Assembly: GCA_028871475.1 (NCBI GenBank)
Contig: JAGWMZ010000010.1
Location: forward strand, 62,001-126,000
Reading direction: 5' to 3'
Length of the DNA stretch: 64,000 nucleotides
DNA from: Sphingomonadales bacterium
GTDB lineage: Bacteria > Pseudomonadota > Alphaproteobacteria > Sphingomonadales > Sphingomonadaceae
This document shows, in pieces, positions 18,416 to 26,699 of this stretch. A program made the position numbers and the translations under genes. The notes below the pieces were generated by a model, which had not been told where the DNA came from, searched no databases, and saw only the letters and a program-made list of their open reading frames with translations. Every line of letters starts with the position of its first letter. Position 1 is the stretch's first letter.

Positions 18416-19306
18416 TCCTTTGGGAAAGGTCGCCGCCAGATGGTCGATCAGCGCGCGCACGGCAGGGGGCAGGCCGCGCCTCGTGGTAAAAACGAGATGC
18501 ACGATACCGATCTGCGCGCGCCATCGCGGCAGGATATGGACGAGGTTTCCTTCGCGTAACGCCGCGGTGCAAATATGGTCAGGCAGCAGTGCGATGCCCA
18601 GCCCGGCGATGGCCGCCGCGCGCACCGCGACAAAATCGCCGCTGCTCATGCGCGGTTCGTGGCGCAGGCGGTGGCTGGCGCCATCCTCGCTTTCGAGGTG
18701 CCACTCGACCTCGCCAATTTCGTCGCTTGTGCCCAGTGTCGGCAGATTTGCCAGCATGGCGGGATCACCGGCAATGCGGGCCGCCATCTGCGGGCTGCCG
18801 ACAAGAATGCGCGCCGAGGTGCCCAGCGTGCGCATCGTCAGCGCGGCGTCGCTGGTCAGCGCGACACGGACGCGCAGGGCAAGGTCGATGCGCTCCTCGA
18901 TCAGATCGACAGCGCGGTCGGTCGCCACCAGTTGCAGCCGCACGCGCGGATAGCGCGCCAGATAGGTCGGGAGGATCTGCGAGAGGATCTCGGCAAGGCC
19001 GGTGGGGCAACTGAAACGGACGCGGCCATGAGGTTCGGCCTGCGCCTCGACCACCAGCGCGGCGGCCTGTTCGGCTTCGCCCAGCATCGCGCGGCACCGC
19101 TCATAGAAGGCCTGGCCGACATCGGTGACGCGAAAGTGCCTGCTGGACCGCTCGATCAGCCGCGCGCCAAGCCGGGCCTCCAGCGCCGCGATGCGGCGGC
19201 TGAGCTTGGATTTGGGCTCACGCAGCGCCCGGCCGGCGGCGGCGAAACCGCCATGCGCCACCACCTGCGCAAAATAGGCATAGTCATTGAGGTCTTCGCG
19301 CATCAT
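18413..19306 (-). CDS. LysR family transcriptional regulator
   Basis: 297 residues from the first of two adjacent ATGs at 19306. A longer in-frame reading extends back across the divergent promoter and gives a non-domain N-terminus, so I rejected it. The helix-turn-helix is residues 17-45 (GGFAAAGRALREPKSKLSRR), of the pattern typical for the CrgA/DsdC-like branch. The effector domain includes VRFSCPTGLAE and FVAVRAAAIAGLGIALLPDH. It is divergent from the SDR gene, and a 22-bp palindrome overlaps its own start codon. It most likely represses itself and controls the SDR. Confidence 0.9.
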   Translation of the reverse strand: MMREDLNDYAYFAQVVAHGGFAAAGRALREPKSKLSRRIAALEARLGARLIERSSRHFRVTDVGQAFYERCRAMLGEAEQAAALVVEAQAEPHGRVRFSCPTGLAEILSQILPTYLARYPRVRLQLVATDRAVDLIEERIDLALRVRVALTSDAALTMRTLGTSARILVGSPQMAARIAGDPAMLANLPTLGTSDEIGEVEWHLESEDGASHRLRHEPRMSSGDFVAVRAAAIAGLGIALLPDHICTAALREGNLVHILPRWRAQIGIVHLVFTTRRGLPPAVRALIDHLAATFPKG

Positions 19307-19363
19307 CGTTCCTTTTGTGGAACGATAAGTATCAATTTTGCCGACTACAGCCAAGATCGTTCC
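19305..19363. promoter_or_regulatory. Triple inverted-repeat operator for the LysR/SDR divergon
   Basis: ATCGTTCC (19305-19312) and GGAACGAT (19319-19326) form a perfect palindrome with a 6-base spacer, and a third half-site ATCGTTCC lies at 19356-19363. The layout fits a LysR recognition site plus an activation half-site. The first arm overlaps the LysR start codon. Confidence 0.6.
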
Positions 19364-19424
19364 GGATGCATTACTTTTTTCACCGGCGCAGCAAGCGCTG
19401 TCTGAACTCAAAGGAGCATGAACC

Positions 19425-20180
19425 ATGGCACAGGATTTCAACAACAAGGTGGTGGTCGTCACCGGTGGCACCTCGGGCATCGGCCTGGCCACCGCGCAGG
19501 CCTTTGCGGCCGCGGGCGCATCGGTGTTCATCACCGGCCGCCGTCAGGAGGCGCTGGATGCGGCCGTGAAGGCCATCGGCGGCCGGGTGACGGGCGTGCG
19601 CGGCGACATGGCGAACCTTGCCGATATCGACCGGCTCTATGACGCCGTTCAGCAGCAGCATGCCCAGATCGACGTGATCTTCGCCAATGCCGGTGGCGGT
19701 AGCTTCGCCCCGCTTGGCGCGATCAGCGAGGAGCATTATCAGCAGACCTTTGACACCAATGTGAAGGGCGTGCTCTTCACCGTGCAGAAGGCGCTGCCTT
19801 TGCTGCGTGACGGGGCTTCGGTGGTGCTCACCAGCTCGGTGACGGCGATCACCGGCACAGCGGCCTTCAGCGTCTATTCGGCGACCAAGGCGGCGGTGCG
19901 CAATTTCGCGCGCAGCTGGATCCTCGACCTCAAGGATCGCCATATCCGCGTCAATGCTGTCAGCCCCGGGCCAATCGAAACCGCCGGCCTGGTCGAACTG
20001 GCGGGCCCGGATGCGGCGGCCCAGCAAGGGTTGCTCGACTTCATGGCAGGGCAGGTGCCGCTTGGCCGCGTCGGCCAGCCTGAAGAGATCGCCAAGGCGG
20101 TGTTGTTCCTTTCCTCGGATCAGGCCAGCTTCGTCAATGGCATCGAACTCTTCGTCGATGGTGGCATGGCCCAGATCTGA
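19425..20180 (+). CDS. SDR family NAD(P)-dependent oxidoreductase
   Basis: 251 residues, a complete classical short-chain dehydrogenase. The cofactor loop is TGGTSGIGLA near residue 14, the NAG motif is FANAGGGSF, the catalytic Ser lies in VLTSSVTAITG, and YSATKAA supplies the catalytic Tyr and Lys. The end ASFVNGIELFVDGGMAQI is standard. ITGRRQ follows beta-2 and suggests NADP preference through its Arg residues. It acts in the cytosol on an unknown alcohol or ketone. A good ribosome site (AAAGGAG) precedes the ATG. It is divergent from the LysR regulator, a layout common for quinone- or electrophile-responsive pairs. Confidence 0.9.
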   Translation: MAQDFNNKVVVVTGGTSGIGLATAQAFAAAGASVFITGRRQEALDAAVKAIGGRVTGVRGDMANLADIDRLYDAVQQQHAQIDVIFANAGGGSFAPLGAISEEHYQQTFDTNVKGVLFTVQKALPLLRDGASVVLTSSVTAITGTAAFSVYSATKAAVRNFARSWILDLKDRHIRVNAVSPGPIETAGLVELAGPDAAAQQGLLDFMAGQVPLGRVGQPEEIAKAVLFLSSDQASFVNGIELFVDGGMAQI

Positions 20181-20188
20181 ACCGGCAA

Positions 20189-20225
20189 AGCCGAACGGGG
20201 CGGCGCAAGCCCGCAACGTTCGGCT
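20189..20225. terminator. Hairpin after the SDR gene
   Basis: AGCCGAACG / CGTTCGGCT, perfect 9-bp arms, with an inner GGGC/GCCC pairing; 9 bases after the stop codon. No T-run follows, so termination may be weak. Confidence 0.45.
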
Positions 20226-20306
20226 CGGCTCGTGCTGCGCGTTGGCTTAGCTCTTTCTCTTTGCCGCCAAAGTCATTATCGCGGTCGACCGCAAAAGGGG
20301 CAGGAT

Positions 20307-21869
20307 GTGGGATCGTTCAAAAGCACATTATCGGATCGGCAGGCGATCGGGGCCTTTGCCGCGGGCTGCGTGGCGGTGACGCTGGGCGTGTTGGCGCATC
20401 TGCCGATGTTCGCGATGGCGCGGTCCATGCATTATCGTCTGGCGGGCATGGCGATGGACAACACCATGCTGGTCGGCATGGGGCTGATCGTGCTGGGCAC
20501 TTTTGTGGCCGCTTATGGGCTGCTGCCACGCAATGTCAGCGCACAGCGTGCGCAGGCCGCACAGATCGTCGTGGCCGCTCCCGAAGACGCCCATCTCGGC
20601 CTTGCCCATTGGGGCCTGATGGCGGTGTTGACGGTGGCGCTGGTGATCGATGTCATGAAGCCGGCCTCGCTCGGCTTTACCGTGCCGGGCATGATCAGCG
20701 AATATGGCGTTCCCAAAAAGACCGTCTCTCTGGTGCCGTTTTTCGCGCTGGCGGGCACGGTGACGGGATCGGTGCTATGGGGGTGGATTGCCGATGTCTA
20801 TGGTCGCAAGGCCTCCATCCTGCTTTCGGCGGTGATGTTCGTTGGCACCTCGATCTGCGGCGCGATGCCCAGTCTGGCGTGGAACATCGCCATGTGTTTC
20901 ATGATGGGGGCCGCCGCCGGGGGCATGTTGCCGGTGACCTATGCGCTGCTCGCCGAAATGATGCCCAGTCGGCATCGCGGCTGGAGCCTGGTGCTGGTGG
21001 GCGGGCTGGGCGCGGTGGGCGGCTATTTTGCGGCCAGCGGCCTGTCGGCCCTGCTGCAGCCGATTTTTGGCTGGCGCATTCTGTGGCTCGCCAACCTGCC
21101 GACGGGGCTGACGCTGGTCCTGCTGGGCGCGCTTATCCCGGAATCGGCGAAATTCCTGCTGGCGCGCGGACGGGTTGCCGAGGCGGAAGCGGTGATGCGG
21201 CGGTTTGGCGCGAAAGCCCGCCGGGCCAGCCTGGCCAGCGAGGAGAGCCGGCGCGGATCGCATGTGCTTGTCGGTTTCCAGCTTTACGGCAAACTGGCCG
21301 CGCTCAGCATCTGTGCCCTGTCATGGGGGCTCATCAACTTTGGCCTGTTGCTCTGGCTGCCGGCGGATCTGGTGGCCAAAGGCTATTCGGTGGGCGTGTC
21401 GAGCCGCCTGCTGGCCGAAAGCGCCCTGATTGCCTTTCCCACGGTTTTCCTCGCCGCGCTGCTGTACAGTCGGTGGAGCACCAAATGGGCGCTGACTGCG
21501 ATGATCGCGCTGACGCTGGCCGGGCTGCTGCTGGTGCTGCGGCTCGAACTGGCAGGCGGGGGCAGCCCGGTCCTGCCGGTGGCGCTGCTGATCGTGGGCA
21601 CCAATGGCATCATCGCCATCGTGCTGCCCTATACGGCCGAGAGTTTCCCGCTGCGGGTGCGTGGCCGCGCGACCGGCTGGGTTGCGGCCTGCACGAAGGG
21701 GGGCGGGCTGCTGGCGCAGGGGCTGACGATCAGCGGCATCATCCTGTCGATGGGAACCTCGTCACTGCTCGTGATGGTGCCAACCGCGCTGTCGCTCGTG
21801 CTGGTGGCATGGTTCGGGCGGGAAACGCGCGGGCGGGATCTGCGCGATCTGGATGGGGACCAGAGCTGA
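20307..21869 (+). CDS. MFS transporter (organic acid/sugar type)
   Basis: 520 residues from the GTG at 20307, which has AAAAGGGG just upstream; the reading before it lacks a start with a ribosome site. About 12 membrane segments are visible. The loop-2/3 motif is GWIADVYGRKAS and the loop-8/9 counterpart is weak. The N-terminal part holds two hydrophobic segments before the motif-A transporter core (FAAGCVAVTLGVLAHLPMF and MLVGMGLIVLGTFVAAYGLL), more than in most members. PYTAESFPLRVRGRATGW resembles the sugar/aromatic-acid transporter branch. The substrate is unknown. Its stop abuts the converging stop of the amino-sugar kinase with no intergenic space. Confidence 0.82.
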   Translation: MGSFKSTLSDRQAIGAFAAGCVAVTLGVLAHLPMFAMARSMHYRLAGMAMDNTMLVGMGLIVLGTFVAAYGLLPRNVSAQRAQAAQIVVAAPEDAHLGLAHWGLMAVLTVALVIDVMKPASLGFTVPGMISEYGVPKKTVSLVPFFALAGTVTGSVLWGWIADVYGRKASILLSAVMFVGTSICGAMPSLAWNIAMCFMMGAAAGGMLPVTYALLAEMMPSRHRGWSLVLVGGLGAVGGYFAASGLSALLQPIFGWRILWLANLPTGLTLVLLGALIPESAKFLLARGRVAEAEAVMRRFGAKARRASLASEESRRGSHVLVGFQLYGKLAALSICALSWGLINFGLLLWLPADLVAKGYSVGVSSRLLAESALIAFPTVFLAALLYSRWSTKWALTAMIALTLAGLLLVLRLELAGGGSPVLPVALLIVGTNGIIAIVLPYTAESFPLRVRGRATGWVAACTKGGGLLAQGLTISGIILSMGTSSLLVMVPTALSLVLVAWFGRETRGRDLRDLDGDQS

Positions 21870-22745
21870 TCAGGCTGACATGACAGCCTTCGGGCGCCCG
21901 GCAAGGCTCAGCGCTCCCTCCAGCGCATCGCCGAGCGGTTCGCACAAATGCTGCACCGTGCGCGCGCGCAGCCATGGCGCCATGCGCGGCGCAAGGCCCC
22001 CCACCAGAGCGCAGCGCGCCGCGCCGCGTTCGAAGATGGTTTCGATAAAGCGCTCGATATGGGCAGCGGCATCCTCGACGATCGACCGCGCGATGGCATC
22101 ATTGGCCTCGGCATAATCCATCACCAGCGGGGCAAAACTGCCGTAATCGCGCGGTGTGGCCTGATCCATCCAGGCCACCGCCCGGGCGGTGTCATGGTTG
22201 AAACGCGCGGTGACCGCCGTGCTGAGCGGCGTCTGCTGGGTGCGTCCATCGAGCGCGCGTAGCGCGTGGCGCATCGCCGAGAGGCCAAGCGCCGCGCCGC
22301 TGCCCTCGTCCGAGATCGGGAAGCCATAGCCGCCAATGGTGAAATCCCGGCCATCGACGCGCACTTGCGCGGCACTGCCGGTGCCGATGATCAGGATCGC
22401 GCCATCATGCCCGCCATGCGCGCCCAGATTGGCGATCAGCGCATCGGTGGCATAGGCGGTGGAGGCAAAGCCGAAATCCAGCCCTTCGAGCGCCTGCCGG
22501 ACGCCGGGGCGGGTGATGCCGGCAATGCCCATGCCGGCCTTGATCCGCGATCGTTGGTCAGGCGTGAGCCCGGCCTGCGCGATGGCCTGATCGGCGGTGT
22601 CCCTGAGCGTTTCATACAGCGCCTCAATGCCGACGCGGGCATTGGCCGCGCCTGATCGGCCTTCGCCGATGATGGCGCCATCGGCGTTGATGAGGCGCGC
22701 GCGGCAATTGCTGCCGCCTGCGTCGATGCCCAGATAATAGGTCAT
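21870..22745 (-). CDS. BadF/BadG-type amino-sugar kinase (GlcNAc and possibly MurNAc kinase)
   Basis: 291 residues from the ATG at 22745, which overlaps the dld stop as ATGA. The actin-like ATPase fold is shown by YYLGIDAGGSNCRARL (phosphate-1), GHDGAILIIGTGSAAQV (phosphate-2), SDEGSGAALG and CALVGGLAPRM (adenosine region). Characterised relatives phosphorylate N-acetylglucosamine, and the clostridial member MurK phosphorylates both GlcNAc and MurNAc at O6. In this operon it would feed NagA with GlcNAc-6-P and, if dual, MurQ with MurNAc-6-P. It is the last gene of the five-gene operon. The family is clear; substrate range is inference. Confidence 0.85.
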   Translation of the reverse strand: MTYYLGIDAGGSNCRARLINADGAIIGEGRSGAANARVGIEALYETLRDTADQAIAQAGLTPDQRSRIKAGMGIAGITRPGVRQALEGLDFGFASTAYATDALIANLGAHGGHDGAILIIGTGSAAQVRVDGRDFTIGGYGFPISDEGSGAALGLSAMRHALRALDGRTQQTPLSTAVTARFNHDTARAVAWMDQATPRDYGSFAPLVMDYAEANDAIARSIVEDAAAHIERFIETIFERGAARCALVGGLAPRMAPWLRARTVQHLCEPLGDALEGALSLAGRPKAVMSA

Positions 22746-24475
22746 GGGTGGGGGGCTCCATGGCTGGTGGTCTCGGCCCAATGGCGGGTGCGGGGTGTGT
22801 GGCCGATGCCGGGGTTGAGCTGATTGCGCGGATCGATGCTGCGATAGAAGTCGGCCAGCGAGGGCCGCGCGACATAGAGATGGCCGACATTGTGCTCGGC
22901 GGGATATTGCGCCCCGCGCTGGTCGAGCAGGGCCCAGAGCGCATGCTCATAAGCCAGCGGATCGGTGCCTTTCTTCACGATATAGTCCTGATGGAAGACC
23001 TGACAGAAGAAATGGCCGTAATAGAGCTTGTGGATGGTCTGCGCCTCCAGAGCCTCCGGCAAATGTTCCACCCATGCGCGATTGTTGCGGGGCAAGGCGA
23101 TGTCGAGGGCGACGATGTCCTCGACGTCCTTGCGGTGCACGGCGCGGTAGCGCACGGCGGCGCCGGCGGCGACGAAGCGGTGGAGGAAGGCCTTGGCCGC
23201 CTCCTGCGCGCTGCATTCGAAATGCTCGCCAGTCTCCTCGCCGGCCTCGCCGCCGCCGGGCAGCAGGCGGGAGAGCAGCGTGCGCGTGTCCGCGACCTGA
23301 TCCTGCGACACCTTCAGGATCAGGTGATGGGCAAAACGTTCGCGAAAGTCGCGCATCCGCGCCGGCAGGTGGTCGGGCAGGAAACGGCTCGCCCATTGCA
23401 TCATCCGGTCGCTGCGTCCCGCGCCCAGCAGGGCATCGACCCGCGCCTTGGCGGCGAAGAGCGCGGGCAGCCGGTCAGTGCCCAGCTTTTCGATGGCGAC
23501 GAATGTATCGCGGCCATAGTGGTCGGCGATGTCGAAGGCGGTGCGATGCATATATTCGCCCGCGATGGGGGGCATGGCAAAATCGCGCAGCATGGCGCGG
23601 CGCAGATCGGTCAGCACATCGGGGCGGTTGGTGCCGATGTAGAAGGTGGCCGTGTTGTCGTCCCGCGCGAAGGTGTCGAGCCGCACGGCCAGGACGATCA
23701 GCTTGCCCGCGCTGCCCGCCGCCTCGAACAAGCAGCGCGGATCGGCGTTGAAGCGGGCAGGGGTATCGCTGTCGATGTCGCGGACATGGCTGACATAGCT
23801 GTGGTCATGCGCCCAGCAATCGCCCGCTGGCGCGATGTCGGCCTCGGTGAACTCGCCCGCATCTAGACGGGCAAGGATGGTTTCGGGTTTATCGCCGAGC
23901 GCGATGCCCAGGTGGTTGACGAGGCGCAGGCTGCCATCGGGCATGACCTGACCATAGAGCGCCATCTGCGTGTAGGCCGGCCCGCGCCGCACCAGCGATC
24001 CGCCGGAATTGTTGCACACGCCGCCCACCACCGAGGCGCCAAGGCACGAGGAGCCGATCACCGAATGCGGTTCCCGCCCATAGGGGCGCAGCGCCTGCTC
24101 AAGGCTGTGAAGCGTCGTGCCCGGCAGGCAGAGCACCTGTTCGCCCTGGCGGATGACGCGCAAGGCCGAAAGGCGTGTGGTGCTGATGATCACCAGCCCG
24201 CCGGGATAATCCGCGCCATCGGGGGTCGATCCGCCGGTGAGGCCAGTGTTGGAGGCCTGCATGATGATCGAGACATCGGCCGCGACACAGGCCTGCGCCA
24301 CCTGCCAAAGTTCGACAAGATTGCCCGGGCGCACCACGGCGATCGCCGGGCCCGATCCGCTGCGATAACCCCGCCGATAGCGCAAGGTCGCGCGCGGCGA
24401 GGTCAGTACATGGGATGCCCCCACGGCCTCTCGCAACCGAGTGAGCAATCGGGTTTCGCTTGCCTGCATTGTCAT
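22742..24475 (-). CDS. dld: Quinone-dependent D-lactate dehydrogenase
   Basis: 577 residues, near full-length collinear with E. coli Dld (571). Diagnostic segments are ASNTGLTGGSTPDGADYPGG and HSVIGSSCLGASVVGGVCNN (FAD-binding, PCMH-type), AGEYMHRTAFDIA, HLILKVSQDQV, KLYYGHFFCQVFHQDYIVKK and QYPAEHNVGHLY. It is a peripheral inner-membrane flavoenzyme oxidising D-lactate to pyruvate and passing electrons to quinone. It sits between a hexosaminidase and an amino-sugar kinase, with ATGA overlaps on both sides. MurQ, encoded at 33559-34449, releases D-lactate from MurNAc-6-P, so this enzyme most likely disposes of that product. The usual context of dld is a lactate operon, so its place here is notable. 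Confidence 0.95.
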   Translation of the reverse strand: MTMQASETRLLTRLREAVGASHVLTSPRATLRYRRGYRSGSGPAIAVVRPGNLVELWQVAQACVAADVSIIMQASNTGLTGGSTPDGADYPGGLVIISTTRLSALRVIRQGEQVLCLPGTTLHSLEQALRPYGREPHSVIGSSCLGASVVGGVCNNSGGSLVRRGPAYTQMALYGQVMPDGSLRLVNHLGIALGDKPETILARLDAGEFTEADIAPAGDCWAHDHSYVSHVRDIDSDTPARFNADPRCLFEAAGSAGKLIVLAVRLDTFARDDNTATFYIGTNRPDVLTDLRRAMLRDFAMPPIAGEYMHRTAFDIADHYGRDTFVAIEKLGTDRLPALFAAKARVDALLGAGRSDRMMQWASRFLPDHLPARMRDFRERFAHHLILKVSQDQVADTRTLLSRLLPGGGEAGEETGEHFECSAQEAAKAFLHRFVAAGAAVRYRAVHRKDVEDIVALDIALPRNNRAWVEHLPEALEAQTIHKLYYGHFFCQVFHQDYIVKKGTDPLAYEHALWALLDQRGAQYPAEHNVGHLYVARPSLADFYRSIDPRNQLNPGIGHTPRTRHWAETTSHGAPHP

Positions 24476-25551
24476 TGCGTTTGCACTTCCTCGTCGCTCA
24501 TCAGATCATCGCCCGCCAGCCAGCGCAGAATGTCCCGCGCCGCAGGGTGGTCAAACCCGGCATAGCGGCTGCGCAGCCGCGCTGCACGCGCGCCGAGTCG
24601 TTCGTGGCCGACATCCTGAAAGATCAGCAGGTCCTCCTGAAGGCGCGCCGCAAAGTCATCGCCCAGCATGTGCCGCGCGGCATCGTTGAAGGCGGCGCCA
24701 TAGGCGTAATCGGCGCCCTGCCGGTACAGCATCGGCAGGCTGAGCGCGGGCAGGCATGTAAGATGCGCCTGAATGGCCGGATTGAGCGCATGGCCAGTGA
24801 TAAGCGCGGCATTGGCGGCCTCGCGCCCGGTCAGCGCGCGCAGATGCAGGAAGCGCGACATGCGCTCCCCGTCATTGACCGGATAATTGTCCCACAAGCA
24901 CACCGGGCGACCCAGATCCCGCGCCACGCGGGCCAGATGCGCCGGGCCGATGGCGCGGGCGCAGACCTCCTCGCCGGTCCAGTAGATTTGCACCTGCGGC
25001 GCGAGCAGGCGGCCCAGATCGGCCAGATAATTGGCTGGCCGCTCTCCAAAGACCACATCAAGAATGCGGTCATCGGCATAATAGGTCGGGCAGGTGTAGA
25101 TGCGCGAGGCTTTCGTCAGCCCGGCGCACAAGTTCACCACCTCGGCCTGACGCGCGGCAAGCTGGGGCATATCGCCGCGCAGATCGTCAAAGAAGATGGC
25201 CAGATCATCGATGCCGATGGCGTCGAGATCAGCTACGCGCCGCGCCAGATCGGCGCGGGTCTGATCATCGAACGTCCCGTCCCTTTCGGAATGGGTGCTG
25301 CCCACGGGGGTCAGCGCGATGCCAAAGCGCATGCCGGCGGCCCGGACCTCTCGTGACAGACGCTTGAGCATGGCGGTCTGCCCGGCGCTGTGCGGATGAC
25401 GCCAGTTGCGCCGCAGCGCCCGGTCGGCCTTGGGGCCATAGTGGTAGAAATTGTACCCCGCCGCCGCCAGCGTGCTGACCACATAGGAGCGTTCCTCTTC
25501 GCTCCAGATGCGCCCGAAGCGCGCTTCGACAAGGCCAAGCTCGGGGGTCAC
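24472..25551 (-). CDS. GH84-like beta-N-acetylhexosaminidase, cytosolic
   Basis: 359 residues and no signal peptide. The opening LGLVEARFGRIWSEEERSYV, then NFYHYGPKADRALRRNWR, matches the start of the family 84 (O-GlcNAcase/hyaluronidase) barrel. IGIDDLAIFFDDLRGD carries the adjacent Asp pair that family 84 uses as polarising residue and general acid. QIYWTGEEVC and CLWDNYPVND also fit the barrel. The protein is the catalytic domain only, without the N- or C-terminal domains of larger members. Family enzymes remove beta-linked GlcNAc by substrate-assisted catalysis. In this operon it probably splits GlcNAc from cytosolic GlcNAc-anhydroMurNAc, a job usually done by NagZ (GH3). That role is inference. 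Confidence 0.75.
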   Translation of the reverse strand: MTPELGLVEARFGRIWSEEERSYVVSTLAAAGYNFYHYGPKADRALRRNWRHPHSAGQTAMLKRLSREVRAAGMRFGIALTPVGSTHSERDGTFDDQTRADLARRVADLDAIGIDDLAIFFDDLRGDMPQLAARQAEVVNLCAGLTKASRIYTCPTYYADDRILDVVFGERPANYLADLGRLLAPQVQIYWTGEEVCARAIGPAHLARVARDLGRPVCLWDNYPVNDGERMSRFLHLRALTGREAANAALITGHALNPAIQAHLTCLPALSLPMLYRQGADYAYGAAFNDAARHMLGDDFAARLQEDLLIFQDVGHERLGARAARLRSRYAGFDHPAARDILRWLAGDDLMSDEEVQTQ

Positions 25552-26699
25552 GCGTGGTCCTCGCGCTGCCCCGCGATCCAGGTGGCGGTGACGCGCCGCG
25601 TTTCGTCCAGGTGAACCAGATCGGCACGAAGGCCGGGCATGATGCTTCCCGTCTCATGGTCCAGGCGCAGGAACCGCGCCGGGTTGCCGCTGGCCATGCG
25701 TGAGGCCGTCACCATATCCTGTCCCAGCAGGGTGATGGCATTGTTGAAGGCCGCCATCATGCTCAGCCCGGATCCGGCCAACGTGCCGTCGGGGCCGCGG
25801 CATTCGCCCGCCGTCACGGTGATGCGCGTGCCCATCAGCGTGAAATCCAGCCCCTTGCCGCCCACCGGCGGCATGGCATCGGTCACCAGCATCACGCCAT
25901 CCGTGCCGCGCGCCGCCAGCGCCACACGCATCGCGGCGGGATGGACATGCAGCCCGTCGGCGATCAGCCCGACATGGGTGGCGCGATCCTCCAGCGCCGC
26001 GCCGACCATGCCGGGTTCACGGCTGGAGAACTGGGTCATGGCGTTGAAAAGATGGGTGAAGCCGGCCAGACCCTCGGCCAGGGCGGCGCGGGTCTGGTCG
26101 TAATCGGCCATGCTGTGCCCAGCGCAGACGAGGACACCCGCCTGCTTCAGCGCCCAAATCGCGCCCTTGGGGGCAAGTTCGGGCGCCAGCGTGACGACGC
26201 GGCGCCCGTGTGTGGGGGCGCTCAGCCGGGCGATCACCTGCGCATCAATCATGCTGAAGCGCGAGGCATCATGAATGCCCTTTTTGGCGGGGTTGAGATG
26301 CGGCCCTTCGATATGCAGCCCCAGCACGCCGGGCACGCCCTGCTCCATCGCCGCCTCGCCCGCCGCCAGCGCCGCATCGACCACAGAGGGATGGTCGCTG
26401 ATCAGCGTGGGCAGCAGGCCGGTGGTACCAAATTGGCGATGGGCAGCGGCAATGGCGTGAAGGCCCGCAACACTGGTCTGGTCGTTGAACAGCACATCGC
26501 CGCCGCCATTGACCTGCGTGTCGATGAAGCCGGGCAGCAGCGTGCCGCCGCCCAGTTCCACCCGCTGATAGCCCTCGGGCACATCATCGGGCGCGGCAAG
26601 GCCGACAATCCTCCCGCCCGCGATGAGCAGTGCCTGATCCTGCACCAGAGCATGCGGCAGCACGATGTCTGCGCCCAACAGAGCGGTGGGACGGGTCAT
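25548..26699 (-). CDS. nagA: N-acetylglucosamine-6-phosphate deacetylase
   Basis: 383 residues, the normal NagA length. The amidohydrolase fold is seen in LLPGFIDTQVNGGGDVLFND (the NagA form of the first metal motif), VLGLHIEGPHLNP (metal Glu), VVTLAPELAP, VLVCAGHSMADY (metal His), GFTHLFNAMTQFSSREPG (metal His and substrate loop), and LVTDAMPPVGG (catalytic Asp). It removes acetate from GlcNAc-6-P to give glucosamine-6-P in the cytosol. The start overlaps the stop of the SIS deaminase by ATGA, and its stop overlaps the GH84 start in the same way, so translation is probably coupled along the operon. Confidence 0.95.
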   Translation of the reverse strand: MTRPTALLGADIVLPHALVQDQALLIAGGRIVGLAAPDDVPEGYQRVELGGGTLLPGFIDTQVNGGGDVLFNDQTSVAGLHAIAAAHRQFGTTGLLPTLISDHPSVVDAALAAGEAAMEQGVPGVLGLHIEGPHLNPAKKGIHDASRFSMIDAQVIARLSAPTHGRRVVTLAPELAPKGAIWALKQAGVLVCAGHSMADYDQTRAALAEGLAGFTHLFNAMTQFSSREPGMVGAALEDRATHVGLIADGLHVHPAAMRVALAARGTDGVMLVTDAMPPVGGKGLDFTLMGTRITVTAGECRGPDGTLAGSGLSMMAAFNNAITLLGQDMVTASRMASGNPARFLRLDHETGSIMPGLRADLVHLDETRRVTATWIAGQREDHA

